From Pseudomonadales bacterium (GTDB lineage Bacteria; Pseudomonadota; Gammaproteobacteria; Pseudomonadales; Azotimanducaceae), in NCBI GenBank assembly GCA_028277965.1, contig JANQFF010000434.1:1-64000 (forward strand): a stretch of 64,000 nt of DNA, written 5' to 3'. Below, piece after piece: positions 16,978 to 25,439 of the stretch. Position 1 is the stretch's first letter; each line of letters opens with the position of its first letter. The notes beneath the pieces are model-generated. The model was not told the DNA's origin and searched no databases. It saw only the letters and a list, made by a program, of their open reading frames with translations. A program made the translations under genes and the position numbers.

Positions 16978-17261
16978 TCGCTCATCAGCCCCAACATAAT
17001 CTGTATCCACGCGTCCTGGGATGCGGGTGGGAGCTTCCGGTAAAGGCGCACCATCTTGAACTCTTCGTGGGTCAGTCCGAGCGGTCCCTGTGACTTGTTT
17101 ATCTCATCAGACTCGTGAATGTGCTGACTCAGGATATGTGTGATCTCCGCGTTCAGACTGCGGTGGTTGCGTTCTGCAATGTCCCTCAGGGATGCGTGCA
17201 TGTCCTCGCGCATCCGCACGACAAATCTCTGTATGGGGGGGCGTTTCTGTGAAGTGTTCAT
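16974..17261 (-). CDS. Arc/ribbon-helix-helix-like regulator
   Basis: A 95-residue protein whose first 55 residues read as an Arc-type ribbon-helix-helix: QRFVVRMREDMHASLRDIAE and NHRSLNAEITHILSQHI. RHH proteins bind DNA as dimers through the N-terminal strand. The C-terminal tail (HEEFKMVRLYRKLPPASQDA) may be a partner-binding segment. It sits between a histidine kinase (11 bases upstream) and the response regulator (4-base overlap), and could supply the DNA-binding output that the regulator lacks. Confidence 0.78.
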   Translation of the reverse strand: MNTSQKRPPIQRFVVRMREDMHASLRDIAERNHRSLNAEITHILSQHIHESDEINKSQGPLGLTHEEFKMVRLYRKLPPASQDAWIQIMLGLMSE

Positions 17262-17271
17262 CGGCCTCGTT

Positions 17272-18537
17272 TTACGGAAATTGACAGGCGAATCTTGTGT
17301 AGCGACCCGGTTCGGATTCGCAGGTTATGGAACCTCCATGCGCTTCCATCGCGATTTTGCAGAAGCTCAGCCCAATCCCTGACCCCGATCCGGATTCGGT
17401 GGTGGTGTAGAAAATGTCGAAGACACGGGACAGATCGGTTTTTGTTATACCGGTACCGTTGTCCCACACGCTGAGTTTGCGCTGGGCGCCATCCACTTCG
17501 ATGGCGATCGTATCTCCGTCTCCCTTTTCCACGTAGTAGAGCGCGTTTTTCAGAAGGTTCGCAACGATATTCTCGACCACAACGCGTTTCCCACAGACAG
17601 TGAAGTCCTGGGTGACCCTGAGGTCAACGATATCGCGCTGCAGGTCTGACGCGTAGGGAAAGCGATCAACAGCTTTGCTGATGCACTCTGAGATATTGAA
17701 ATCCTCTTTGTCGGCGACCAGTGCGAACGGGTCTGTCAGGGTGTTCAGAAGTGTATTCACGACATCAACACCTGAATTGATTTCAACCTGCAGATCATCG
17801 GGCGTGGACGCCACTAACGAACGTTGTCTTGTTGTCAGCGGACCGTTCGCGGATGCTGTGGCGATAGCCTCGAAACTGTCTCTCGAAGCAACCAGTTCCC
17901 TGTTCAGGTTGACAAGACTTTCTTTCAGATCGTGGCCCAGACGTGTGACCTGGTTGAGCAACGATCTGCGCTGGGAAGTCTCGAGGCGGTTGAGGTTGTT
18001 GTTATTCAGAGCGTTCACGGTGAGGGCTGTCACCAGGACTGCCATCGCATAGGGCACCACCCTGAATACTTCTCCCCAGTTAACATCGGGCAGGAACAAC
18101 AGCCATGTTGTGATGAAAGCAAGGGAGAACGCTGAGCCGGTTATAACGATGAAGTAACTTCTGACCATAGCGACGAACAGAAAGGCACCTGTCAGGTACT
18201 CGACGATCCACAGGGTATGGATATGGGTTTCGGGAGGGGTTGTGGCGGCATTGAGCATGAGAAATGCAGTCCAGACAGTGCTGAGGCACCAGACAAGGAC
18301 ACAATTGGTCCAGGCAATAACCAGCCCCTCCGGCGCGCGGAAGAAAGCGGGGAGCAGAAAAGGGATGAGCACAGCGGTCGTGAATGTGCGCAGATGCCAG
18401 GTGTCATATGTCATTGGTACGTGAAGTTCAGTCAGGTACGAAATCGGAAGAAGGATGCAACCGATGATTGATATAAGCGGAAGGTGTTTTTCAAGGTGGA
18501 GATAAGTCCGTTCCGTTTCATTGAAGAGGTAGCGCAT
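17272..18537 (-). CDS. Membrane sensor histidine kinase, divergent H-box
   Basis: A 421-residue protein with about six membrane helices in residues 20-175, no periplasmic domain, then a dimerisation region with H202 in RLGHDLKESLVNL instead of the usual HELRTPL. The ATPase domain is intact: NIVANLLKNALYYV (N box), VWDNGTGI (G1), FDIFYTTTESGSGSGIGLSF (F/G2). The six-helix sensor layout recalls CqsS/LqsS-type signal receptors, but this is only a topological similarity. It follows the second kinase gene by two bases. Confidence 0.85.
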   Translation of the reverse strand: MRYLFNETERTYLHLEKHLPLISIIGCILLPISYLTELHVPMTYDTWHLRTFTTAVLIPFLLPAFFRAPEGLVIAWTNCVLVWCLSTVWTAFLMLNAATTPPETHIHTLWIVEYLTGAFLFVAMVRSYFIVITGSAFSLAFITTWLLFLPDVNWGEVFRVVPYAMAVLVTALTVNALNNNNLNRLETSQRRSLLNQVTRLGHDLKESLVNLNRELVASRDSFEAIATASANGPLTTRQRSLVASTPDDLQVEINSGVDVVNTLLNTLTDPFALVADKEDFNISECISKAVDRFPYASDLQRDIVDLRVTQDFTVCGKRVVVENIVANLLKNALYYVEKGDGDTIAIEVDGAQRKLSVWDNGTGITKTDLSRVFDIFYTTTESGSGSGIGLSFCKIAMEAHGGSITCESEPGRYTRFACQFP

Positions 18538-18539
18538 GG

Positions 18540-19793
18540 TCAGATGAGGGAAATCTCTGCATAGGTGCCGCCGGAGGGTGTTGTTCCGATTCTGAAGCTG
18601 CCCCCATGTGCCTCGGCCACGCGTTTGCAGTAGGAAAGGCCCAGGCCCTCGGGTGTAATCAGTCTCTGAGAAGATGCCAGCGCCTGCCAGTTGTGACCGG
18701 GGGAGGCTGGTCTCCCGGGTCCTTCATCTTCAATTCTGATCCGAAGCGGGGTGTTGTCTGTTGTGATGTGAACACGGCCTTTCCCGTGTTCGTAGCAGTT
18801 TTTCAGCATGTGAAAAACGGCGTAGCGTAAAGGTCGTTCATACATGGAAACCGTCTCGCGACTGACCACTCCGCTCACCTGTGGCGCTATCACGTTGGCC
18901 TGGTATGGAAAGGTATCAATACATGTCCGGACGAACTCATCCACGCCAATCTCGCTTCGTTCCAGGCCCCGGCAGGGATTCCGTTCGAGCTTGAACAGAT
19001 ACATGTTGAGCAATCTGTTTGTGGATTGTGCCCGGGACTCGATCAGATCGAGACGCGCAACTGATCTCTCTTCGTCGGGAACGGACAATGTCTCGACAAT
19101 CCGCCGAATGCCCCGGATACGTGCGGATATTCCCATTAATGTGGTCCGAAGTTCGTGAGCGATATATCCCCCCAGGTTGCGCAACTGGACCATCTGGTGC
19201 TCGTGGACAACCTCGAGGTTCCGATTGGAAATTGCCCCCACCACGACAATCGTTGCGAAAGCGTTACCCAGGATCAGCGCTTCACTGACAGCCGAGCCCG
19301 AGAGAAATGCGATGGTGAAAGAGTAGGTTATGAGCCACGTGCCGATTGAGATCCATGGGGCATTGAGTAGCTGGACGTAGACGAAAATCGCAATGGCGTA
19401 AGCCCAGGAGGCATACAGAAGAGGAGCGTATAGAAGAGGTGCATACGGAAGAGGAGAAGACAGAAGCGGTGCGTCAAGGAGGCCTGTCGAGGCGGCATTG
19501 AGATGACCCGCAAGGGACAACCCGTAACAAACCGGTAAACAGGTCGTTATTGCGAGGAAAATCGATCCCACGCTGCTTCGCCACCATGCGTACAGAGTTG
19601 CGGCAATACCGGGAGCCCAGATAGCAAGCGCGACCTGCGGGGTCAGGGAAGACATGTACAGATCCACGCAAGCACCGGGAAGGATAATGATCAGACACAG
19701 TCGCTGATAGAAGTGCGTACGCGACGTGAGTATCTGGTGGCACCGGATGAGTTCTGCTTCCAGAACGGGAGGTATGCTATTGAGTTGTTCCAC
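18540..19793 (-). CDS. Membrane sensor histidine kinase
   Basis: A 417-residue protein with six or seven membrane helices (about 30-185), H213 in YIAHELRTTLMG, an N box at FHMLKNCYEHGKG and G boxes at IEDEGPGRP and EGLGLSYCKRVAEAHGGSF. Residues about 108-130 contain a five-residue repeat, (A/S)PLLY-like, from a 15-bp DNA tandem repeat. A GTG start at 19793 is used. First gene of a four-gene operon: kinase, kinase, RHH protein, response regulator. Confidence 0.87.
   Translation of the reverse strand: MEQLNSIPPVLEAELIRCHQILTSRTHFYQRLCLIIILPGACVDLYMSSLTPQVALAIWAPGIAATLYAWWRSSVGSIFLAITTCLPVCYGLSLAGHLNAASTGLLDAPLLSSPLPYAPLLYAPLLYASWAYAIAIFVYVQLLNAPWISIGTWLITYSFTIAFLSGSAVSEALILGNAFATIVVVGAISNRNLEVVHEHQMVQLRNLGGYIAHELRTTLMGISARIRGIRRIVETLSVPDEERSVARLDLIESRAQSTNRLLNMYLFKLERNPCRGLERSEIGVDEFVRTCIDTFPYQANVIAPQVSGVVSRETVSMYERPLRYAVFHMLKNCYEHGKGRVHITTDNTPLRIRIEDEGPGRPASPGHNWQALASSQRLITPEGLGLSYCKRVAEAHGGSFRIGTTPSGGTYAEISLI
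19411..19470. repeat. 15-bp tandem repeat, four copies, inside histidine kinase gene
   Basis: Four consecutive imperfect 15-base units: GCATACAGAAGAGGA, GCGTATAGAAGAGGT, GCATACGGAAGAGGA and GAAGACAGAAGCGGT. They encode a five-residue repeat in the membrane sensor region. As the unit is a multiple of three, copy-number change would keep the frame. Confidence 0.85.
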
Positions 19794-19879
19794 CCCTGGA
19801 TTGTGGCACGCCGCGAGTTACGGCGAGCAACAGGGTTGGCGACATGATATTAGTCTGATGTCACAGGCGCGCTTGTTCT

Positions 19880-20638
19880 CTACCTGGTGCAGATGGCCAT
19901 ATCCGCGTAGTCGCGGTAGCAGGGTTTGAGATCTTTGACGGTGAATCCAGCCTCAGTGAGTGCTTCACCAAACTCTTCAGTCGTATGGGTCCACCACAGA
20001 CCTTCTACCTGTGTCTGGCTGCCGCTTTTGGCTTGCGTTGCCATCTTGCCGAACCGGGGCACAGCTTTGAGGTACTTCCAGGTGTTGATGCCTTTGACGG
20101 CGTTGCCAAGGAAATACCAGAACCAGTCCGAGGGTACCTGCTTGCGCCCGAAATCCACAACAAAGAAAAGCCCGCCGGGTTTCAGGGCGGTGAAGATCTT
20201 CTGCAATGTCTCCTGGTGGGGTGTCAGCATATACAGGGTATTTACGCACACGATGATGTCCCACTCCTCGGGCTGCCATTCATAGCTGGCGAACGGGGCT
20301 TCGACGATGGAAATATTGGACAGTCGGTCCTCGTCGTATTTTTGCCGCGCGCGAGCGTTCATGTTTGGGGTTGGCTCGAGGTGCGTTATCGACGCCCTGG
20401 GGTATTGGTGGGCGATCGCCCTGCAGAAATTCCCGGTTCCCGCGCCGATGTCGCAGATGCGGACGTTCGGATTCCGTTCAGGATCGAAAAACGTCCTGGA
20501 GTTTTCCAGCAAAGCGTCGACATTTTCCCAGTATTCCGGCGTCAGATCGGCCTGCATGTCGAGCAGTACCGGATAAGAGTCCCAGTCTATTCCTGCATTA
20601 AGCGTTGCGGCAGACGCGTGCTGTTCATACTTGTTCAA
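19880..20638 (-). CDS. Class I SAM-dependent methyltransferase
   Basis: A 252-residue enzyme: RICDIGAGTGNFCRAIAHQY is motif I, THLEPTPNMN the acidic ribose-binding element, and WDIIVCVNTLYMLTPH motif IV, followed by LKPGGLFFVVDFGR. No substrate-specific motif is recognised. It ends close to the promoter of the kinase operon and is preceded by an AT-rich 100-base gap with a possible AAGACC/GGTCTT inverted repeat. Confidence 0.88.
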   Translation of the reverse strand: MNKYEQHASAATLNAGIDWDSYPVLLDMQADLTPEYWENVDALLENSRTFFDPERNPNVRICDIGAGTGNFCRAIAHQYPRASITHLEPTPNMNARARQKYDEDRLSNISIVEAPFASYEWQPEEWDIIVCVNTLYMLTPHQETLQKIFTALKPGGLFFVVDFGRKQVPSDWFWYFLGNAVKGINTWKYLKAVPRFGKMATQAKSGSQTQVEGLWWTHTTEEFGEALTEAGFTVKDLKPCYRDYADMAICTR

Positions 20639-20744
20639 CTTCTGGGGTTAAGACCTTATAAGTTATGGAATAAATCTGGTCTTTCCTGCCTTCCCGAAGC
20701 CAGGAGGTCGGATTCTACCCCCTGGGTTGTGGAAATAAAATTGA

Positions 20745-21167
20745 CTACGGTCCGGGAATGTCAAATTTATTGCGTTCATTGTGTCGCCGCAGGAATGCCC
20801 AGATTTCAGTGTCGAGGTCTGCAGAGTGATGTTCAGCCCATGTGTGCAGTTCAATCAGGTACTCGAACCCCTGCGCGTGGTGGGCGTTGACGTCCCTGAG
20901 ATGCAGGGATTGTGGTTGTGACTGTGTGTATTCGAGGAGGGCATTCAGATTCGGGGCGCCGGTTGCGGATTCGAAGAGGTCTCTCATTTCTTCAACGTCT
21001 GTCATACGGTTGTCGACCGCGCGTTCGTAGTCCTGTGAAATGGTCAGGAGGAGTGTTGCAAGCAAACCTGCGTCAGCCTGGCCGTATTCGGAACCGAGTT
21101 CCGGGAGGAGGTGGGTCGCCAGTCTGGTTGCTATGTCCGCCAGGGTCTGGCCGGGAGCGGGGATCAC
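20745..21167 (-). CDS. Hypothetical partner of phosphotransferase-family gene
   Basis: A 140-residue helical protein (TLADIATRLATHLLPELGSEYGQ at the start). The GTG at 21167 overlaps the stop of the upstream phosphotransferase gene as GTGA, and 62 upstream residues of the longer ORF are only the antisense frame of that gene. Its position mirrors the small DUF6285-type helical proteins often encoded after ACAD10-like phosphotransferases, but I cannot confirm homology. Function unknown. Confidence 0.6.
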   Translation of the reverse strand: MIPAPGQTLADIATRLATHLLPELGSEYGQADAGLLATLLLTISQDYERAVDNRMTDVEEMRDLFESATGAPNLNALLEYTQSQPQSLHLRDVNAHHAQGFEYLIELHTWAEHHSADLDTEIWAFLRRHNERNKFDIPGP

Positions 21168-22210
21168 AGGAGCGGCTCCGCGTAACTGTTGGTGCTCTCC
21201 GGTGATAGGCGATCGAGCAGAATGCGACTTTGACGGTCCATCATCGGCCAACCGGCCAGAGCCAGGATTGGTTCTTTGGTCGTTCCGTTCACATAGTCCT
21301 CGGCTGAGGAGATCCAGATCGCCAGGGCTTTGACGGATGCGAAGATCTGCCACCAGCGGAATGCGGTCCGATCGACAATCAACCCGGAGGAATCTTCCCA
21401 GATCTTCAGTGCAGCTTCACGGCGAATCAACCGACCGGCCATACGCGGATCGGGACCCGACCAGAGTGGATCGAGTGACCATGCCAGGTCCTCCAACGGA
21501 TCTCCTATGTGTGCCATTTCCCAGTCGAGGATTGCGGTGATCTCTCCCTCCTCAGTGTAGAGGTAATTCCCTGTCCGGTAGTCACCGTGGACCAGGCACA
21601 GGTGCGATGTGGGGGCGGGCATATTGCGCTCGAGCCAGCGGATTGCGGCTTCGGCAATGGGCTGGGGATGGAGGGCATCATCGCGGATGACTCCTGTCCA
21701 GTATGCAAGCTCACGTTGTGCCGGGTGAGTGGGTGTATCCATGAACTCATCGACACCCAGTTCTGTCGCGGAGTGGCTCGCGAGTTTTCCCAACAGACTC
21801 CACTTATTCTGAGCCAGCGTTGGTTTGGCCGCCTGCATGGCAACCTCGTCCAACGCGGCAGGAGAAGGAGAACCGGTCGGGACGAGCGCCATGATGGAAA
21901 AAGGCCGCTCCAGTGCCCCCGGATCTTCTTCGAGCACAATGGGTTCGGGCACTGGCATGACACCGGATTTAAAGACGGCCTGGTATGTCTTGTATTCGTG
22001 CGCCCGTTCCGTGTCGATGAGGCTCGAAGGTGGGTCGCGGCGCAAAACAACGCCGCAGGGATTGCCGTCCCGTTTGAGATTGATCCGGTAAGTCTCCCGT
22101 GACGCGCCTCCGGGAATCTGGCTGATGGTCTCCAGATTGCATTCGGCCGCCCATACGCCTGACAGGTAGTCCGCAATCTGTTCGCCAAAAAGCTGAAGGT
22201 TGGGATTCAT
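21164..22210 (-). CDS. APH/ACAD10-like phosphotransferase family protein
   Basis: A 348-residue kinase-fold protein. The catalytic loop LCLVHGDYRTGNYLYT and metal-binding ILDWEMAHIGDPLEDLAW are typical of the aminoglycoside phosphotransferase/ACAD10 group. ACAD10-type proteins phosphorylate hydroxyacyl-CoAs ahead of an acyl-CoA dehydrogenase, so a role in acyl or hydroxyacid catabolism is more likely than antibiotic resistance. It lies three bases after the ChbG-like gene. Confidence 0.87.
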   Translation of the reverse strand: MNPNLQLFGEQIADYLSGVWAAECNLETISQIPGGASRETYRINLKRDGNPCGVVLRRDPPSSLIDTERAHEYKTYQAVFKSGVMPVPEPIVLEEDPGALERPFSIMALVPTGSPSPAALDEVAMQAAKPTLAQNKWSLLGKLASHSATELGVDEFMDTPTHPAQRELAYWTGVIRDDALHPQPIAEAAIRWLERNMPAPTSHLCLVHGDYRTGNYLYTEEGEITAILDWEMAHIGDPLEDLAWSLDPLWSGPDPRMAGRLIRREAALKIWEDSSGLIVDRTAFRWWQIFASVKALAIWISSAEDYVNGTTKEPILALAGWPMMDRQSRILLDRLSPESTNSYAEPLL

Positions 22211-22213
22211 ACG

Positions 22214-23134
22214 TTACTCGGGCGGATAGAGCACCGCTCCCAGTTCACGCCATGTCACGAGGTGTACTTCATGCTTTTCGAGCAACGCAGTGGTGGATGG
22301 CCTCGTGAAGAAGTCCGTGTCAGCTTGTCGCCAGGCGGAGCCGTAGTCGGGATGATCGACAGTGATCGCGTTGAGTTCTGTGTCATCGAACCCCAGGTGA
22401 ATGATGATCTCGGTGACGCCAGGTTGCAGGTTTTCAATGAGGCCCGCGTAAAACGTGTCGAAGTCGCGGATGGGAATCCTCGGGTCTGCCATGTAAAGGT
22501 GGTCGACCAGAGCTTCGCCGGGTTTCAACATGTCAGCCAGTTGTGGCGCCTCGTTCATCATCCGTGCTTTTGGGATGAGGATCGGTAAGCGGTAGGCGCG
22601 GCCTACTTCGACGTAAGCCTGAAAGAACTCCGGAGTCGCAAACAGCGTGCCCATGTGGGAATCGAGGTGGGTCGGTTGGATGCCATGAGCCAGGGCTGTT
22701 TCCACCTGGGCAATGAGTTCGGCTTTGACGTCAGAAGGACTGGCGTGGCGAACAACGTCTGACACAGAGCTGTACTGGTAGCCCGTTGCGTTGTTGAGAC
22801 TATAGCCGGGACCGTGACCCGAGAGAGACCCCCAACGGTAGTGTTTCCATTCACTTGTTAGTGTCAGATGCAGGCCGAGATCGAGTTCGGGTTGCTCGCG
22901 GAAGCGCGCAGCAGCCTCGTCGAACCAGGCACAGGGCACCATCAGGCTGCCGGAGTTGACTGAGCCTTTGGTTAGTCCCTCAAAGGACGCAACATTGACG
23001 GAATGAGACATGCCGATGTCGTCTGCGTGAACGATCAGGAGTTTCGCGTCAGACGGCAAGCCGAGGCGTTCGGCAACCGTTGCGGCGTGGGCGGAACCCA
23101 GAATCAGGCAGATCGCTGCTATAAAAAGACGCAT
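22214..23134 (-). CDS. YdjC/ChbG-like carbohydrate deacetylase, exported
   Basis: A 306-residue protein starting MRLFIAAICLILGSAHAA, a clear signal peptide. The family metal-binding blocks are LLIVHADDIGMSHSVN (Asp-Asp), DLGLHLTLTSEW and PTHLDSHMGTL. ChbG deacetylates chitooligosaccharides in the cytosol; this homologue is predicted periplasmic. The start was moved 12 codons into the longest ORF to give the signal peptide. First gene of a three-gene run with the phosphotransferase. Confidence 0.85.
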   Translation of the reverse strand: MRLFIAAICLILGSAHAATVAERLGLPSDAKLLIVHADDIGMSHSVNVASFEGLTKGSVNSGSLMVPCAWFDEAAARFREQPELDLGLHLTLTSEWKHYRWGSLSGHGPGYSLNNATGYQYSSVSDVVRHASPSDVKAELIAQVETALAHGIQPTHLDSHMGTLFATPEFFQAYVEVGRAYRLPILIPKARMMNEAPQLADMLKPGEALVDHLYMADPRIPIRDFDTFYAGLIENLQPGVTEIIIHLGFDDTELNAITVDHPDYGSAWRQADTDFFTRPSTTALLEKHEVHLVTWRELGAVLYPPE

Positions 23135-23233
23135 GCAGATACCGTACAGGCCCTGAATCGCGGTTTGCAATACTCATATTGGCTCTCTAGGCTCTGGAAA
23201 AGAAGTTTCAACAGACATCCGGGGTGGGACCAA

Positions 23234-24010
23234 ATGGCATTGAGCAAACTGAGTCGCTCGATAGAGGGCAACGTTGCATTTATCACGGGTGCAGCCAGCG
23301 GCATGGGTGAAGCAACCGCAAAACTGTTTGCGGACGAAGGCGCGAAAGTTGCAGCCATCGACCTCAACAGCGAGGGTCTGGAGCGGGTTGTTGGCGAAAT
23401 TGAAGCAGCGGGCTATCCGGTCAAAGGCTGGGTGCTGGATCTGGGAGATGCAGACGCGATCAAGAGCACGATCGACGAGGCTGCAACTCACTTTGGCGGT
23501 CTTGATCTCCTCATTAACAATGCCGGTATCTCTATCCCTGCGCCGATAGACGGTGAGGGGTACGAAGCGGCCTGGGCCAAGACCCTGGAAATCCTGCTGA
23601 CGGCGCACACACGCACCATCCGGGCGGCGCTACCCTATCTCCGGGAATCGCAGAATCCGAGGATCGTGAACATCGCCTCGACCGAGGGTCTGGGCGCCAC
23701 CAAGTTTGGCAGCCCCTATACGGCAGCGAAAACCGGCGTCATCGGGCTCACACGGTCACTGGCTGTCGAACTTGGGACAGAAGGCATCACGGTCAATTGT
23801 ATTTGCCCTGGACCCATACGGACCGGGATGACGGATGCGATCCCGGAGGAGCACAAACAGGAGTTTGCACGCCGTCGGGTTGCGATGAAACGCTATGCGG
23901 ATCCGGAAGAGGTCGCCCACGGAACACTCAACTTCTGCCTGCCCGCGTCGAGTTTCATGACCGGCACACACCTGCCAGTGGACGGCGGTCTTACGATCCG
24001 TAACGCCTGA
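23234..24010 (+). CDS. Short-chain dehydrogenase/reductase
   Basis: A 258-residue classical SDR: TGAASGMGEA (NAD(P) binding), DLNSEG after strand 2, NNAGIS, active-site Ser in NIASTEG and YTAAKTG (Tyr-x-x-x-Lys), and CPGPIRTGM. The acidic residue after strand 2 suggests NAD(H). Eight bases separate it from an MFS carrier gene, so it may act on an imported substrate. Confidence 0.92.
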   Translation: MALSKLSRSIEGNVAFITGAASGMGEATAKLFADEGAKVAAIDLNSEGLERVVGEIEAAGYPVKGWVLDLGDADAIKSTIDEAATHFGGLDLLINNAGISIPAPIDGEGYEAAWAKTLEILLTAHTRTIRAALPYLRESQNPRIVNIASTEGLGATKFGSPYTAAKTGVIGLTRSLAVELGTEGITVNCICPGPIRTGMTDAIPEEHKQEFARRRVAMKRYADPEEVAHGTLNFCLPASSFMTGTHLPVDGGLTIRNA

Positions 24011-24017
24011 TCGCTGC

Positions 24018-25397
24018 ATGAACACGGATCGCGTCGCCTGGCGCACGGTTCTTGCCTACGGCGCACCGGCTGCCGGTGCCGGGTATATGTATCTGTTGCT
24101 GAGCTTGTACGTCATGAAGTTCGCGACGGATATCCTGCTGATTGCCCCGGCGGTCATGGGGATGATCTACAGCGCATCGCGCATCTGGGATGCGGTGTCG
24201 GACCCATTGATCGGCTACCTGAGCGACCGCACAAATATCAAGATGGGTCGCCGGCGTTCCTGGATCCTGGCCAGTTGCATACCCATAGCGGCCGGGTTCT
24301 ACATGGTGTTTGCACCCCCGCTAAGCTTGAGTGACACGGGCCTGATCATCTGGATGACCATTGCGGTCATTGGTTTTTATTCCGCAATGACCATCTTTTA
24401 TGTACCGCATCTGTCGCTTGGTGCGGAACTCTCGGACAACTATCACGAACGCAGCCGCATGTTTGGTGCACGCCATGCGGCATACATCATCGGCAGTATC
24501 CTCTCGCTGGTCAGCCTGCAGTTTCTGATCAACGAGGAGTACGTTGACGGTGGCGATGTCCGCGGTCTGGCGAGCGAACTCGGGCTCTTCGCTATCGGTG
24601 TGATGACCGTTCTGGTTGTGTTTGCCGTGTTCAGACTGCGTGAGCGCCCCGAATTTCAGGGCAGGGTGCAGTCAAGTCCGTACCAGGCGTTCAAACACGT
24701 GTGGCAGAACCCACACGCCCGGCTGTTGCTCATTGTGACGTTTATTGAATATGTCGGCTCGTCCGCCATCGCTGCGCTGACGCTCTACATCACACACTAC
24801 GTTGTGGGAGCACCAACACTCGCGCCACTGATCATTTTCGCGTACATGCTGCCATCGAGCGCTTCCGTTCCCATGTGGGTACCGCTGTCGCGACGCTTCG
24901 GCAAGATCCGCGTGTGGATCTTCGGCATGTTGCTGACAGGTGTATCGTTCGGCGCGATGTTCCTGCTGCCGTTTTTTGAAAGCGAAACCACGCGTATTGT
25001 CTGGATCTTCACGATGGCTTTCTTTGCAGGCCTCGCCAACGGGTGTGGGGGGACACTCGGTCCGTCAGTACAGGGTGACGTCATCGATTACGACGAGCAC
25101 CTCACTGGCGAGCGTAAAGAAGGCGCCTACTTCGCGGCATGGAACTTCGTGCAGAAAAGCGCGTTGGGCCTGATGTTGTTAATGACGGGTTTTGTTCTGG
25201 AGTTTGCCGGGTTTGTGCCCAATCAGGAACAGACCATGTCGGTGAAGCTTGCGATGGTGACGCTGTATGGTCTCTTCCCGCTGGTCTGTTATCTCGTAGG
25301 CGCCTGGATGTTCAGCAAGTTCAAGCTGGATGAAGCGGCGCACAGCGCCATTCGATCGGAACTGGATGCCCGGGCGGCTTCCGCAGCATCGGGGTAA
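24018..25397 (+). CDS. GPH-type MFS (sugar:cation symporter-like) transporter
   Basis: A 459-residue carrier with about 12 membrane helices. SRIWDAVSDPLIGYLSDRTN followed by MGRRRSWIL is the characteristic helix 2/loop 2-3 of the glycoside-pentoside-hexuronide family, and VQGDVIDYDEHLTGERKEG is the matching helix 10 signature. The family uses Na+ or H+ to import glycosides and some organic acids. Co-directional with the SDR just upstream. Confidence 0.9.
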   Translation: MNTDRVAWRTVLAYGAPAAGAGYMYLLLSLYVMKFATDILLIAPAVMGMIYSASRIWDAVSDPLIGYLSDRTNIKMGRRRSWILASCIPIAAGFYMVFAPPLSLSDTGLIIWMTIAVIGFYSAMTIFYVPHLSLGAELSDNYHERSRMFGARHAAYIIGSILSLVSLQFLINEEYVDGGDVRGLASELGLFAIGVMTVLVVFAVFRLRERPEFQGRVQSSPYQAFKHVWQNPHARLLLIVTFIEYVGSSAIAALTLYITHYVVGAPTLAPLIIFAYMLPSSASVPMWVPLSRRFGKIRVWIFGMLLTGVSFGAMFLLPFFESETTRIVWIFTMAFFAGLANGCGGTLGPSVQGDVIDYDEHLTGERKEGAYFAAWNFVQKSALGLMLLMTGFVLEFAGFVPNQEQTMSVKLAMVTLYGLFPLVCYLVGAWMFSKFKLDEAAHSAIRSELDARAASAASG

Positions 25398-25409
25398 ACC
25401 TTCCTGTCT

Positions 25410-25434
25410 CTGTAGGAGCGGCTTCAGCCGCGCT
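25410..25434 (+). repeat. REP-like palindromic element
   Basis: CTGTAGGAGCGGCTTCAGCC followed by GCGCT. The arms GCGGCT/AGCCGC are intact. It fills the 42-base gap between convergent MFS and enoyl-CoA hydratase genes. Confidence 0.87.
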
Positions 25435-25439
25435 TGTAT

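Noticed and set aside
19985..20890. 301-codon plus-strand frame
   Set aside because: Antisense to a convincing methyltransferase gene and to a short conserved-looking gene; no start signal or domain.
21509..22102. 197-codon plus-strand frame
   Set aside because: Antisense to the phosphotransferase gene with its catalytic motifs intact on the minus strand.
21164..22210. Aminoglycoside resistance determinant
   Set aside because: The APH fold here is of the ACAD10-like type, linked to metabolic genes, with no mobile context.
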